Part shown: positions 7,404-15,461 of the stretch, in pieces
How the letters are laid out: every line of letters starts with the position of its first letter
Numbering within the stretch: the first letter of the stretch is position 1
From: Gracilibacter sp. BRH_c7a
Lineage (GTDB): Bacteria > Bacillota > Desulfitobacteriia > Desulfitobacteriales > Syntrophobotulaceae
Length of the DNA: 37,024 nt
NCBI GenBank assembly: GCA_001516055.1
Contig: LOEZ01000069.1
Coordinates: forward strand, 1 to 37,024
Direction of reading: 5' to 3'
Program-made: the position numbers and the translations under genes
The notes under the pieces: model-generated
What the model was told of the DNA's origin: nothing
The model's database searches: none
What the model saw: the letters and a program-made list of their open reading frames with translations, nothing else

Positions 7404-8030
7404 ATGGCTAAGACAGCAAAAAATCACAAGCTAAAGAAAAATGAGCTTGTGGAAATTGCAGAAAAGTTGTTTTTAGAAAAAGGCTATGAAGAAACAACTG
7501 TTGATGATATTTTACATGCTTCAGGGTTATCCAAGGGGGGGTTTTATCATTATTTCAAGTCAAAGGATGAAGTATTGACAGAAAGCATCCGTAACTTTGC
7601 AAATAATCTGTTGAGTGAGCTTGAACCCCTTATTGAAGATAAAAAACTGAACGCTTTAGAGAAATTAAGACGATTTATGGAAATAAAGACTGCTTCCCAA
7701 AAGTCAAATAAGGAACTGTTAAACTATATGCGTATGCTAATGGAGTCTGATTCTACTTTCTATAAATTCACACTAACTATAACTCAGAAGTATGTTGAAC
7801 CCTTTGCCAGAATTATTGAGCAAGGTACGGAAGAAGGGACTTTTAAAGTTGAATTTCCACGTGAAACGGCAGATATTTTGTTAAGAGCGGTGACTTCATT
7901 TCCGCAAAGCATTTTTTATGGTGAATACATCCAGGATAAAAATAAAGCATTAAAGTATAAAGCTTCTCTGGAAGCAGTGATGGTCAGAACCCTAGGTATA
8001 GAGAATGAGGAAATTAAAATATACGGCTGA
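7404..8030 (+). CDS. TetR/AcrR-family transcriptional regulator
   Basis: A 208-residue protein. The N-terminal HTH is canonical: LVEIAEKLFLEKGYEETTVD, then DILHASGLSKGGFYHYFKSKDEVL. The C-terminal ligand-binding and dimerisation domain is alpha-helical and not assignable to a ligand. ATG 7404 is chosen because GGGAGG at 7390-7395 gives 8-nt spacing; the GTG at 7395 overlaps that site. The PEP-utilising enzyme gene follows 65 nt later, with a small AAGGGGG/TCCCCTT hairpin between them, and is probably co-transcribed and controlled by this repressor. Confidence 0.88.
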   Translation: MAKTAKNHKLKKNELVEIAEKLFLEKGYEETTVDDILHASGLSKGGFYHYFKSKDEVLTESIRNFANNLLSELEPLIEDKKLNALEKLRRFMEIKTASQKSNKELLNYMRMLMESDSTFYKFTLTITQKYVEPFARIIEQGTEEGTFKVEFPRETADILLRAVTSFPQSIFYGEYIQDKNKALKYKASLEAVMVRTLGIENEEIKIYG

Positions 8031-8095
8031 TGTCAGACTAAAGGGACCCGAAACTAAGGGGGTGTATCCCCTTACATTCAAGAGGAGTGTTAGAT

Positions 8096-10474
8096 ATGGC
8101 GAATACGGTAAAATACTTCAAAGAATTAACACCTGATCAACAAGCCACGGCGGGTGGAAAAGGCGGTATGTTGGCAAGAATGGTTCAGTCCGGCTATCCT
8201 GTACCGGAAGGTTTTGTTATTCTGCCGACAGCTTTTGAACAGGGGAAACTGAATGATGAGTCGTGGAAAGAGGTATTAGCTTCCTTGAACGCGATAAGAA
8301 AGAACAACGCACAAGCACTTTTTGCAATAAGATCTTCAGCCTTAAGTGAAGATTCAGCCTCAGCCTCTTTTGCCGGCGAGTTTGAAACATTTCTTAATGT
8401 AGAAACAGATGAGGCGATACTGGAAGCAATCTATGCGGTATACAGATCAAGAGAATCAGAGAGAGTAAAAGCCTACAGTTCGGCCCAAGGAATGGAACAG
8501 TCCCACCAGATCGCTGTAGTGATCCAATTGATGGTACAATCTGAAATATCAGGCGTGCTGTTTACAGCTGACCCCATCACAGGCAGCTATCAAAGCATGA
8601 TCGGTAACTATGTTCATGGTTTAGGAGAACAACTGGTATCAGGAGAAGTCAACGCCCATGATTTTAAGCTGACAAGACCGAAAGGGAAATATGAAGGACC
8701 GGCTGAATTTAAGAAATATGCCGCAAAGCTTTATCAATATGCAGCAAAGCTTGAAAAGGAGTTAGGCAAACCTCAGGATATCGAATGGGCTGTGGCAGAT
8801 GGGAAACTATACCTTCTGCAATCCAGGCCGATAACAACCTTGTCCCCAGGCAATCTGGATACCTATGAAATCAATTATTCTCTGGCGGGTGATGAACTTT
8901 GGACTAATACCAATGTCGCCGAGGCAATACCCGATGTCTATCCTCCGTTTTCCTGGAGTATAGCGAGGCAGTTAGATGACGCATTAAATTTTATTCCTGA
9001 ATACTATGTGTTTTCAGGCAATATCTGCGGAAGACCCTATATGAATATCAGCAAAAGAGTATCAGCAATTGCTTCTGTAACCGGCAAGGATGCCAGAAGT
9101 GCCCTAAAGTTGCTCGGGGATCTATACGGAGGGTTGCCTGAGGGAATGCAGATGCCTCTTTATCCCTTTTCCCGTTTAGGGGTCCTGAAGGTGATGCTGC
9201 CAATTGTAATTCGTATAGCCAAACAATCATTTAAAGCTTCCAAAAACTTGTCTAAATTCCTGCAAGAGACACCCGAGTGGTGCACAGAAATGCGGAAACG
9301 TATTGAAGAAGCAAAGAGCAAGGAAGAACTGCTGACCTTATGGAAGGGAAAACTGCAGCCCTATTTTTTTGAAGGGTTGAATGTAGGTTCTATTGCGGCA
9401 ATTAAACTGATGAACATTACTGCATTGGATAAAAAGCTTACAGAATTAGTAGGAACTGAAGATGCGGGCACCCTTCTTTCCAATCTCAGGAGAGGCTCCG
9501 GGCTGGCAAGTCTCGGACCGGTGATAGGGATTTCCAAGGTCATCAAAGGCGAAATGAGCAGGGAGGAATACCTTAGGCAGTATGGCCACAGAGGGCCTCA
9601 TGAATATGAGTTGTCCATACCTGCCCCCCTAGAAGACCTTGATTGGCTCGAAAAACAGGTAGAGGAATATAAAAAGTCAGATATCGATGTGGAAGGACTT
9701 TTAAAGAAGCAGCAGGCCCAATATGAGACTGCCGAAGTGCGGTTTAAAGATCGATATCCCAATAAAGTAAAATGGCTGGATAAGCAAATGAAAAAAGTGG
9801 CTGAAGCCGCCCAACTTAGAGAAGAAGCCCGTTCAGAATTTGTCAGGGTGTTCAGGGTGATTAGGGCTTTTGCCCTTAGAGCAGGTGAACTCCTTGGGGT
9901 GGGAGAAGATATATTCTTCCTTTATATTCATGAAGTGGAAGATCTTCTTTCCGGAGAGGCTTCAAAAGATAAGCATATTGATCCTGTTAAGTATATTCCC
10001 TCAAGAAAAGAGAACTTCGAGAAGTATAAAGCAATGCCGCCCTTCCCATCAATTATCAGGGGACGCTTCAACCCAGTGGAATGGGCTACGAACCCCAACA
10101 GAAGACTTGACTACTATGATGCTACTATCCCGCCTGCAGAATTATCTGACTCGCAAACCTTAAGCGGTTGTCCCGGAGCTGCAGGCAGGATAGAAGGAAC
10201 GGTACGTGTTTTGACAAGTCCGGAAGAGGGAGAAAAGCTTCAGGTGGGTGAAATCCTGGTCGCAGTGACTACCAATATCGGCTGGACACCCATCTTCCCG
10301 AAAGCCGCAGCCATCATTACCGATATAGGAGCACCGCTATCGCATGCCGCCATCGTCGCCAGGGAGCTTGGCATACCTGCCGTAGTGGGGTGCATGAATG
10401 CTACTTCAAGGTTAAAGACGGGAGATAGAGTTCTGGTGGACGGCGGACACGGGAAGGTGCAAATTTTAATATAA
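8096..10474 (+). CDS. PEP synthase-like / rifampicin phosphotransferase-like enzyme
   Basis: A 792-residue protein of the PEP-utilising enzyme superfamily. Residues 1-255 form the PPDK-type ATP-grasp domain (AGGKGGMLARM; AIRSSALSEDSASASFAGEF; GVLFTADPITG; the terminal QDIEWAVADGKLYLLQSRPI). A middle alpha-helical substrate region spans about 265-680. The C-terminal swivelling domain carries DIGAPLSHAAIVARELGIPA, in which His750 would be phosphorylated. The order ATP domain, unique middle, His domain is that of rifampicin phosphotransferase and unassigned paralogues (about 790-870 residues). It lacks the PEP/pyruvate TIM-barrel domain of PEP synthase. TetR control fits a detoxification role, but the substrate is unproven. 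Confidence 0.75.
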   Translation: MANTVKYFKELTPDQQATAGGKGGMLARMVQSGYPVPEGFVILPTAFEQGKLNDESWKEVLASLNAIRKNNAQALFAIRSSALSEDSASASFAGEFETFLNVETDEAILEAIYAVYRSRESERVKAYSSAQGMEQSHQIAVVIQLMVQSEISGVLFTADPITGSYQSMIGNYVHGLGEQLVSGEVNAHDFKLTRPKGKYEGPAEFKKYAAKLYQYAAKLEKELGKPQDIEWAVADGKLYLLQSRPITTLSPGNLDTYEINYSLAGDELWTNTNVAEAIPDVYPPFSWSIARQLDDALNFIPEYYVFSGNICGRPYMNISKRVSAIASVTGKDARSALKLLGDLYGGLPEGMQMPLYPFSRLGVLKVMLPIVIRIAKQSFKASKNLSKFLQETPEWCTEMRKRIEEAKSKEELLTLWKGKLQPYFFEGLNVGSIAAIKLMNITALDKKLTELVGTEDAGTLLSNLRRGSGLASLGPVIGISKVIKGEMSREEYLRQYGHRGPHEYELSIPAPLEDLDWLEKQVEEYKKSDIDVEGLLKKQQAQYETAEVRFKDRYPNKVKWLDKQMKKVAEAAQLREEARSEFVRVFRVIRAFALRAGELLGVGEDIFFLYIHEVEDLLSGEASKDKHIDPVKYIPSRKENFEKYKAMPPFPSIIRGRFNPVEWATNPNRRLDYYDATIPPAELSDSQTLSGCPGAAGRIEGTVRVLTSPEEGEKLQVGEILVAVTTNIGWTPIFPKAAAIITDIGAPLSHAAIVARELGIPAVVGCMNATSRLKTGDRVLVDGGHGKVQILI

Positions 10475-10613
10475 TTTAAGTCAAACTGGATCGCGGCGGG
10501 AATAAAGAAAAAGAAATAATAACTCATTACCGTGCAACGTTGAAATCTACTAGCCTGACACGCGGTAAATTTCTATGCACAGGGTAAGCGGGAATCGGAA
10601 CAATTTATGATTT

Positions 10614-10643
10614 GACGTGAAAGGATGCTTCCACGTCTTTTTT
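10614..10643 (+). terminator. Rho-independent terminator after the PEP-enzyme gene
   Basis: GACGTG (10614-10619) pairs with CACGTC (10632-10637), with an additional AAG/CTT pairing across one mismatch, followed by six T residues. It lies 140 nt after the stop; nothing else is seen in 10475-10613. Confidence 0.7.
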
Positions 10644-10653
10644 GCATTTTGTA

Positions 10654-10694
10654 TTGACAGACAAAAAGTTGAAGCGTAAAATTAACATTGTTAA
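10654..10694 (+). promoter_or_regulatory. Promoter and dyad of the second TetR operon
   Basis: TTGACA (10654-10659), a 17-bp spacer and TAAAAT (10677-10682). The -10 box abuts TTAACA-T-TGTTAA (10682-10694), a perfect 13-bp palindrome placed over the start site. Further TGTTAA motifs occur downstream to 10732. Self-repression by the next TetR protein is likely. Confidence 0.65.
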
Positions 10695-10779
10695 TATATT
10701 TAAACGGTGTTAATAATATATATTAGTGTTAAATTTATCTAACTTATTTAAGATAAGTTCTAGTCTGGAAGGAGATACC

Positions 10780-11373
10780 ATGGAAGATAAAAAAGATTTT
10801 AAGAAGCAGAGAACAAAATCCTATTTTCTAAATGCGACAAAAGAAATAATTGTTCATGAAGGTGTTGAAAACGTAACAGTACGAAAGGTAGCAGATATAA
10901 CGGGTTATTCTTATGCCACACTATATAATTACTTTGCAGATCTGAATGAACTCCTTTGGGACGTAAAACATCATATGATTAAGCATGACCTTGTTGAATC
11001 AATTAGCAGAAAACTGCCTAAAAAATTATTAGATTTCAAGGATATCAAGAAACTATTTAAAGTTTACGTTGAATATTATTTAGAAAACCCTAATGTCTTT
11101 AAGTTTTTCTATTTTTATCAGCTTAGCAGACCAGAAAATAAAGACAAGGATTTTGAGTCCGAGCCGGATTTTAACGCGATGCAAAAACAAACGTTTCAGA
11201 GTTTCGTTGCGGATGGAACCCTTCACGAGAAAGACGTGGAAGTAGTTGGCAAGATATTTATTTATGCGATGCACGGTATGTTGATGTTGTATTTTTCGAA
11301 TCAAGACAATCTGACAGAACACGATATTTATGACGATTTGGATAAAATGGTTGACTACTTACTTAAAAAATAA
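10780..11373 (+). CDS. TetR/AcrR-family transcriptional regulator
   Basis: A 197-residue protein. HTH region: YFLNATKEIIVHEGVENVTV, then RKVADITGYSYATLYNYFAD, with recognition helix YSYATLYNYF. The C-terminal domain has a helical, aromatic-rich run (VYVEYYLENPNVFKFFYFYQ). ATG 10780 has GGAAGGAG at good spacing; an in-frame ATG at 10726 lies upstream without one. The gene for a membrane protein follows 28 nt later and is likely its target. The divergence from the first TetR protein argues against a recent duplication. Confidence 0.87.
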   Translation: MEDKKDFKKQRTKSYFLNATKEIIVHEGVENVTVRKVADITGYSYATLYNYFADLNELLWDVKHHMIKHDLVESISRKLPKKLLDFKDIKKLFKVYVEYYLENPNVFKFFYFYQLSRPENKDKDFESEPDFNAMQKQTFQSFVADGTLHEKDVEVVGKIFIYAMHGMLMLYFSNQDNLTEHDIYDDLDKMVDYLLKK

Positions 11374-11401
11374 ACCTTTAATTTATAAGGAGGAAGGAAG
11401 T

Positions 11402-12145
11402 ATGTTAGAAAAAAATCAAAGTCCCATCCTTCAAAGTGATGAGCAATGGAAAAGTATTATCAGGATCGGTGCGGTGACAACGTTACTCGCAATATTGGGA
11501 ACAGTCTTTGATATTCTCGTAGGTTCGACTTTAGGTGGAGACTTATCAACAACACCGCTGACGGCAATCGATAAATTTACCCAATTCAAGGATAATTGGT
11601 TAATTGGGCTGTATAACCTTGATCTTCTCAATGCATTGACAACAGTACTGATGATACCGGGTTACTTGGCTCTCTGGGCTACCCACCGCCGGACAAATGC
11701 TGGTTATGTTACCCTAGCTACGATTATTTACTATATCGGTGCGGCAGTTTTTATTGCCAAAAATTCAGCTTTACCCATGCTTGATCTGAGCAGCAAGTTT
11801 TTTGCGGCAACGACTATAGCTCAGAAAGACTTATTAGCAGCCGCTGGGGAAGCCTATTTGGCAGGGGGAGGCCATGGAAGTCCTGGTGCTTTTGCAGGAT
11901 TCATCCTGTTGAGCACAGGATCTCTGTTAATGGCTTATGGAATGCTCAAAGGAAACGTGTTTAGTAAACGAACAGCATATGTAGGGATTTTGGGGAATTC
12001 ATTATTGTTCATCTACGTTGTTTTAGTGACATTCGTTCCCGAAATTAAAAATATAGCGGTGGCTGTTGCTGCTCCGGGTGGAATATTAGCTTTGGCTTGG
12101 ACGATTATGTTTACTAAAAAGTTGTTCGCGTTAGCTGGCTCCTGA
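11402..12145 (+). CDS. Multipass membrane protein (DUF4386-like), TetR-controlled
   Basis: A 247-residue membrane protein with about six hydrophobic segments (VTTLLAILGTVFDILVG; LDLLNALTTVLMIPGYLALW; VTLATIIYYIGAAVFIA; GFILLSTGSLLMAYGML; VGILGNSLLFIYVVLVTFV; VAAPGGILALAWTIMF). A glycine-rich GEAYLAGGGHGSPGAF loop lies between segments 3 and 4. GGAGGAAGG before ATG 11402 decides the start over an upstream ATG at 11330. The layout resembles DUF4386 proteins; the function is unknown. Pairing with a TetR regulator hints at a response to a membrane-active compound. Confidence 0.6.
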   Translation: MLEKNQSPILQSDEQWKSIIRIGAVTTLLAILGTVFDILVGSTLGGDLSTTPLTAIDKFTQFKDNWLIGLYNLDLLNALTTVLMIPGYLALWATHRRTNAGYVTLATIIYYIGAAVFIAKNSALPMLDLSSKFFAATTIAQKDLLAAAGEAYLAGGGHGSPGAFAGFILLSTGSLLMAYGMLKGNVFSKRTAYVGILGNSLLFIYVVLVTFVPEIKNIAVAVAAPGGILALAWTIMFTKKLFALAGS

Positions 12146-12170
12146 AATACCATTGTGGATTTTGGTAATA

Positions 12171-12412
12171 GGCTCCTATGCTATCGTTTTCAGTCACTGG
12201 ATAGTTGATTTTATCGCTAAACCGATGCTTAATCTTTTCCAACCGATTCGGGACTGCCCCTTTTCTTCGAGGGGTCGCCGGTAGTAGGACTCGGCTTATG
12301 GAGTACCCAAATCGGGCAAAATATTGGTGAGTATGGTGTTGTTCTTCTAGGACTGGTTATCTATGTGCTAACTTTGGTAAAGTTGAAAAAAGAAAAGAAA
12401 TCATCACAATGA
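12171..12412 (+). pseudogene. Frameshifted tail of a polytopic membrane protein
   Basis: Frame 12171 encodes GSYAIVFSHWIVDFIAKPML and stops at a TAG. A second frame starting near 12257 encodes EGSPVVGLGLWSTQIGQNIG, then EYGVVLLGLVIYVLTLVKLK, ending at TGA 12410-12412. The pair SHWxxD and GSPxVGLGLW belongs to one family of bacterial membrane proteins (annotated as permease or metal-dependent hydrolase-like). One reading-frame change around 12255-12265 would join them. The 5' part is absent, so this is a remnant. Confidence 0.55.
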
Positions 12413-12481
12413 GAATACTCGTGCATTTTGCGGCAGCATAAAACCATATCGGACTATCCAAGCTAAAAGGTAATTAATGTT

Positions 12482-12513
12482 AAATGTAGAATATCTTATT
12501 ATTCTACATTTTT
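12482..12513 (+). terminator. Rho-independent terminator or strong hairpin
   Basis: AAATGTAGAATA (12482-12493) pairs perfectly over 12 bp with TATTCTACATTT (12500-12511), loop TCTTAT, followed by further T residues. It would end transcripts coming from the TetR/membrane-protein unit. Confidence 0.7.
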
Positions 12514-12540
12514 GATGTTTGCGGAGGGGAATTTTTTGAT

Positions 12541-12588
12541 ATGAAACAAGAAGCAGTTATTTCTATACGGGATCTGAAAATACACTGA
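12541..12588 (+). pseudogene. Truncated start of an ABC transporter ATPase gene
   Basis: GGAGGGGA at 12532 is followed by ATG 12541 and the 15 codons MKQEAVISIRDLKIH, then TGA. The peptide matches the first beta-strand of ABC ATPases, and the ribosome-binding site is intact, but the rest of the gene is gone. It sits directly beyond the 3' end of the two-component genes. Confidence 0.5.
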
Positions 12589-12621
12589 TGAGTCAATCGA
12601 AAAATGCCGTACAGCTAAAAA

Positions 12622-13236
12622 CTAAATATGCTTATAATAATATATGGCAAGCTGCGTCCGGTCCCGTACGCCTAATTTTTCCAGCAGGGTACTGATATAA
12701 TTGCGCACCGTTCCTTCGCTTAAGAACAGCCGGGCTGAAATTTCTTTGTTGCTGAGTCCTTCCGCCACTAAAGTCAGAATGCTTTGTTCACGCTGGGAAA
12801 GCTCGGGAAAACAGCCGCTGGTGCTGTCCCTGTTCATCATCAGCGGGATTTTGGAAACGATTTCATCACCGAATATTCTTTGCCCTAGACTTACAGAGGT
12901 CAGTGCCGGAACAATGCTGTCAAAGTCCTGCTTTAACAGATAACCTTTAGCACCCATTTTTAAGGCTTTGACGATATACTCATCATCGGCAAAAGTAGTA
13001 AGGAAAAGAATCTTTGCCTCATTGTCACTGTCCAAAATCGTTTTCGCGGCCTCCAGCCCGTTTAGTTCTTTCATCCTGATATCCATGAGGATAATATCGG
13101 GGTGGATTTTTTTATATAGGGATATAGCATCAAGGCCGCTGTTTCCCACGCCGGCTACTTCGATCCCGCCGGCTTCTACGATGGTTTTGAGTGCTGAGCA
13201 GACAAGCTTATCATCGTCTACAATGATTATTCTCAT
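12622..13236 (-). CDS. NarL/FixJ-family response regulator
   Basis: A 204-residue protein. The N-terminal receiver domain has the acidic cluster VDDDK, phosphoacceptor Asp52 in DIILMDIRM, a switch Thr in ILFLTTFAD and a conserved Lys in GYLLKQD. The C-terminal LuxR-type HTH reads LSQREQSILTLVAEGLSNKE, then ISARLFLSEGTVRNYISTLL. It lies 22 nt downstream of the sensor kinase gene on the same strand, so both are one operon. The divergent ABC exporter genes are the expected target, as in the LnrJK-LnrLMN arrangement of Bacillus. The start is ATG 13236, with a ribosome-binding site in a 12-bp repeat. Confidence 0.9.
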   Translation of the reverse strand: MRIIIVDDDKLVCSALKTIVEAGGIEVAGVGNSGLDAISLYKKIHPDIILMDIRMKELNGLEAAKTILDSDNEAKILFLTTFADDEYIVKALKMGAKGYLLKQDFDSIVPALTSVSLGQRIFGDEIVSKIPLMMNRDSTSGCFPELSQREQSILTLVAEGLSNKEISARLFLSEGTVRNYISTLLEKLGVRDRTQLAIYYYKHI

Positions 13237-13272
13237 AATAATCTCTTTAATGACCTCCTTAATGATCTCCTT
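13237..13272 (-). repeat. Three 12-bp repeats forming the response-regulator ribosome-binding site
   Basis: On the minus strand the sequence reads AAGGAGATCATT, AAGGAGGTCATT, AAAGAGATTATT and then the ATG. The first unit encodes the end of the kinase and its stop codon. The copies differ by one to three bases. The middle unit holds the best Shine-Dalgarno sequence but sits about 17 nt from the ATG, and the nearest copy (AAAGAG) is weaker, so translation efficiency may be tuned by unit choice. Confidence 0.65.
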
Positions 13273-14350
13273 GTTTCAATTTGTTTTCCGCTTCCTTTGG
13301 CATCGATATAAAAATCTTGAAGCCCTTTTCGGAGCTTAGATGAACATGACCTTTTAAACCTTCAATTCTGGCTTTAATACTGCTGAGGCCCATTCCTTTT
13401 TCCAGGTCAAATTTCTTCGGGGAACCGTTATCTGAGATGATCAGCTGATAAAATCCCGGCAGTTCCCGGAAAACAATGGAGGCAGCCGTTGCATCGGAAT
13501 GTTTGATGATGTTGGAAAGAGCTTCCTTGACAACAGCGATCACCGAATAACTCATCTTTATATTAGGACTGCTTTGAGCATCATATTCATAGGAGAGCTT
13601 ACAAAAACTAAATTCCCTGACCAGCGCATAAAGCTGGGAATCCAGATCCATGGAATCATCGTGCAGGTCATGGACGCTGTTTCTGATACTGTTCATGCCT
13701 TCGGTCAACGTGTTCTTCAGGTTAATCAGACTTTCCTCAGCGTTTTTATCCTGCAAGGTGGCTATCAGGGCACCCACCTGCAGGATTGAGCTGGACATCA
13801 CATGTCCCACCGAATCATGGATTTCTCGGGCTATCCGGTTCCGTTCATTTAAAGTTGCCAGCTTGATTTCATAATCCTGTTTTTCCATAAGCTCTTGATT
13901 CTTCTGTTCCAGAGCAAATTCGAACTCTTTAGCATCATCACGCATTTGAATATAACTATTTTTCAGCCCGTCCAGTCTCACCGCGTAGAATTTAATCAAA
14001 TATGCCAGACCCACCAAAGACAGTAAAACAATAAAAGGCTGCCAGAGTTCAGCCGAAAAATTGACCGCTGCCGGCAAAATTACAATCAGGCCTGCAGGGG
14101 TATAGGGTTTCAGGAAAACGTCATATAAAAGCAAAGGCGCAAAAAACAGGAACTGATAAAAAAAAAGACTAAGTCCGGCAAATACGATTATTTCAAGTAT
14201 TCTTACAACCGGCTTGTCATAAAGGCTTCCCAGGGCACTGAGAATAATCACAACGATCATGGGCACAACCATATACATATCGTTGCTGGATATTACATAA
14301 ACAAAGAGGCAACAAAACAAAATCAACAGCTTATTAATCAGTTCCGTCAT
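13259..14350 (-). CDS. Sensor histidine kinase (HisKA_3 type)
   Basis: About 363 residues from ATG 14350 (ATG 14371 is also possible; neither has a strong ribosome-binding site, and the frame is open back to 14455). The N-terminus has about five to six membrane helices, starting INKLLILFCCLFVYVISSND. A coiled-coil region of FEFALEQKNQELMEKQDYEI leads to the dimerisation box LNERNRIAREIHDSVGHVMS, with the phosphorylated His in REIHDSVGH. The ATPase domain shows VVKEALSNIIKHSDA (N box) and LIISDNGSPKKFDLEKGMGL (G boxes). It probably senses a membrane-active compound or envelope perturbation and phosphorylates the adjacent NarL-type regulator. Confidence 0.85.
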   Translation of the reverse strand: MTELINKLLILFCCLFVYVISSNDMYMVVPMIVVIILSALGSLYDKPVVRILEIIVFAGLSLFFYQFLFFAPLLLYDVFLKPYTPAGLIVILPAAVNFSAELWQPFIVLLSLVGLAYLIKFYAVRLDGLKNSYIQMRDDAKEFEFALEQKNQELMEKQDYEIKLATLNERNRIAREIHDSVGHVMSSSILQVGALIATLQDKNAEESLINLKNTLTEGMNSIRNSVHDLHDDSMDLDSQLYALVREFSFCKLSYEYDAQSSPNIKMSYSVIAVVKEALSNIIKHSDATAASIVFRELPGFYQLIISDNGSPKKFDLEKGMGLSSIKARIEGLKGHVHLSSEKGFKIFISMPKEAENKLKQGDH

Positions 14351-14516
14351 TGGCTGTACCAAACCTTTCATTCGCCAATATCTGGTATCATAATAGCATA
14401 ACAAAAGGCACTTAGAAAGATTACATTTGTCATATCGTTTTTGGTTTCCTATCACTTATGGAAAGCCGATATTGTGGTGTATAGTGAGAATAGATTTTGG
14501 ATAGGAGGTCATTTAC

Positions 14517-15449
14517 ATGGAAATCTGTGTAAAGAATCTTGTGAAAAGGTATGGAAACCTTGTGGCTTTGGACCACTTTGACCTGGAAATCAATCAAGGA
14601 GAAGTATTTGGTCTGTTGGGACCCAACGGTTCCGGCAAAACCACAGCCATCAATTGTATCCTTGCCCTATTAAAATACGATAAGGGCACCATCGATGTAA
14701 TGGGTAAGCCTATGTCGCCTGATGCCTATGATACCAAAAGAAATATCGGTGTCGTAATGCAGAATGTGGCAGTCTTCGACGAGCTTACCGTTAGGGAAAA
14801 TATTGATTATTTCTGCGGCCTTTATATTAAAAACAAAAAAGAACGCGTCGGTCTTGTGGAGGAAGCCATAGAATTCGTAGGGCTCGCTGATTACCGCAAA
14901 TTTTACCCTAAGAAGCTCAGTGGCGGGCTGCTGCGCAGGCTGAACATTGCTTGCGGCATTGCCCATAAACCCAAACTGATTATTATGGATGAGCCCACCG
15001 TCGCCGTGGATCCGCAGAGTCGCAATAATATTCTGGAAGGTATTCTCAAGCTTAACCGGGAGGGTGCTACCGTATTATATACTTCCCACTATATGGAGGA
15101 AGTGGAGCAGATCTGCAGCAGGATCGCCATCATGGATAAGGGCAGAATCATTGCTTCCGGCACTAATAGCGAGCTGAAATCGTTAATCCGCACCGGAGAA
15201 AAAATCAGCATCGAGGTTTACGGAATGGATAGCAAGGTAATTGAATTTTTTAAACAGTTACCCGGTGTCAATTCTGTTGATTACACCGACAATAAGCTGA
15301 CCATTAAATCTCAGCGCGGCAAAAACAATCTCGTCTCTGCCGTCGATTATCTCAAGTCCAACAACATTGAGTTTTCCCGCATCTATTCCGAACTGCCTAC
15401 ACTAAATGATGTTTTCCTGGAAATCACCGGCAAAGAGCTTAGGGATTAG
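14517..15449 (+). CDS. ABC transporter ATP-binding protein (LnrL-like)
   Basis: A 310-residue ATPase. Walker A: GLLGPNGSGKTTAIN; Q-loop: GVVMQN; signature: LSGGLLRRLNIACGIAHKPK; Walker B: LIIMDEPTVAVDPQS; H-loop: YTSHYMEEVE. About 80 further C-terminal residues follow, as in exporters of the DrrA/LnrL type. GGAGGTC precedes ATG 14517. Two permease genes follow, with a 12-nt gap and then an overlap, forming one operon transcribed divergently from the two-component system. The layout matches linearmycin-type lipid-antibiotic exporters; the real substrate is inferred only by analogy. Confidence 0.88.
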   Translation: MEICVKNLVKRYGNLVALDHFDLEINQGEVFGLLGPNGSGKTTAINCILALLKYDKGTIDVMGKPMSPDAYDTKRNIGVVMQNVAVFDELTVRENIDYFCGLYIKNKKERVGLVEEAIEFVGLADYRKFYPKKLSGGLLRRLNIACGIAHKPKLIIMDEPTVAVDPQSRNNILEGILKLNREGATVLYTSHYMEEVEQICSRIAIMDKGRIIASGTNSELKSLIRTGEKISIEVYGMDSKVIEFFKQLPGVNSVDYTDNKLTIKSQRGKNNLVSAVDYLKSNNIEFSRIYSELPTLNDVFLEITGKELRD

Positions 15450-15461
15450 GAGGATAAGATA

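Noticed and set aside
8056-8073. Terminator between TetR and the PEP-enzyme gene
   Set aside because: The AAGGGGG/TCCCCTT hairpin has no T-run and is small; co-transcription is more likely.
12146-12420. Intact second membrane-protein gene after the TetR/membrane operon
   Set aside because: The conserved motifs fall in two frames with a stop between them, so it is reported as a remnant.
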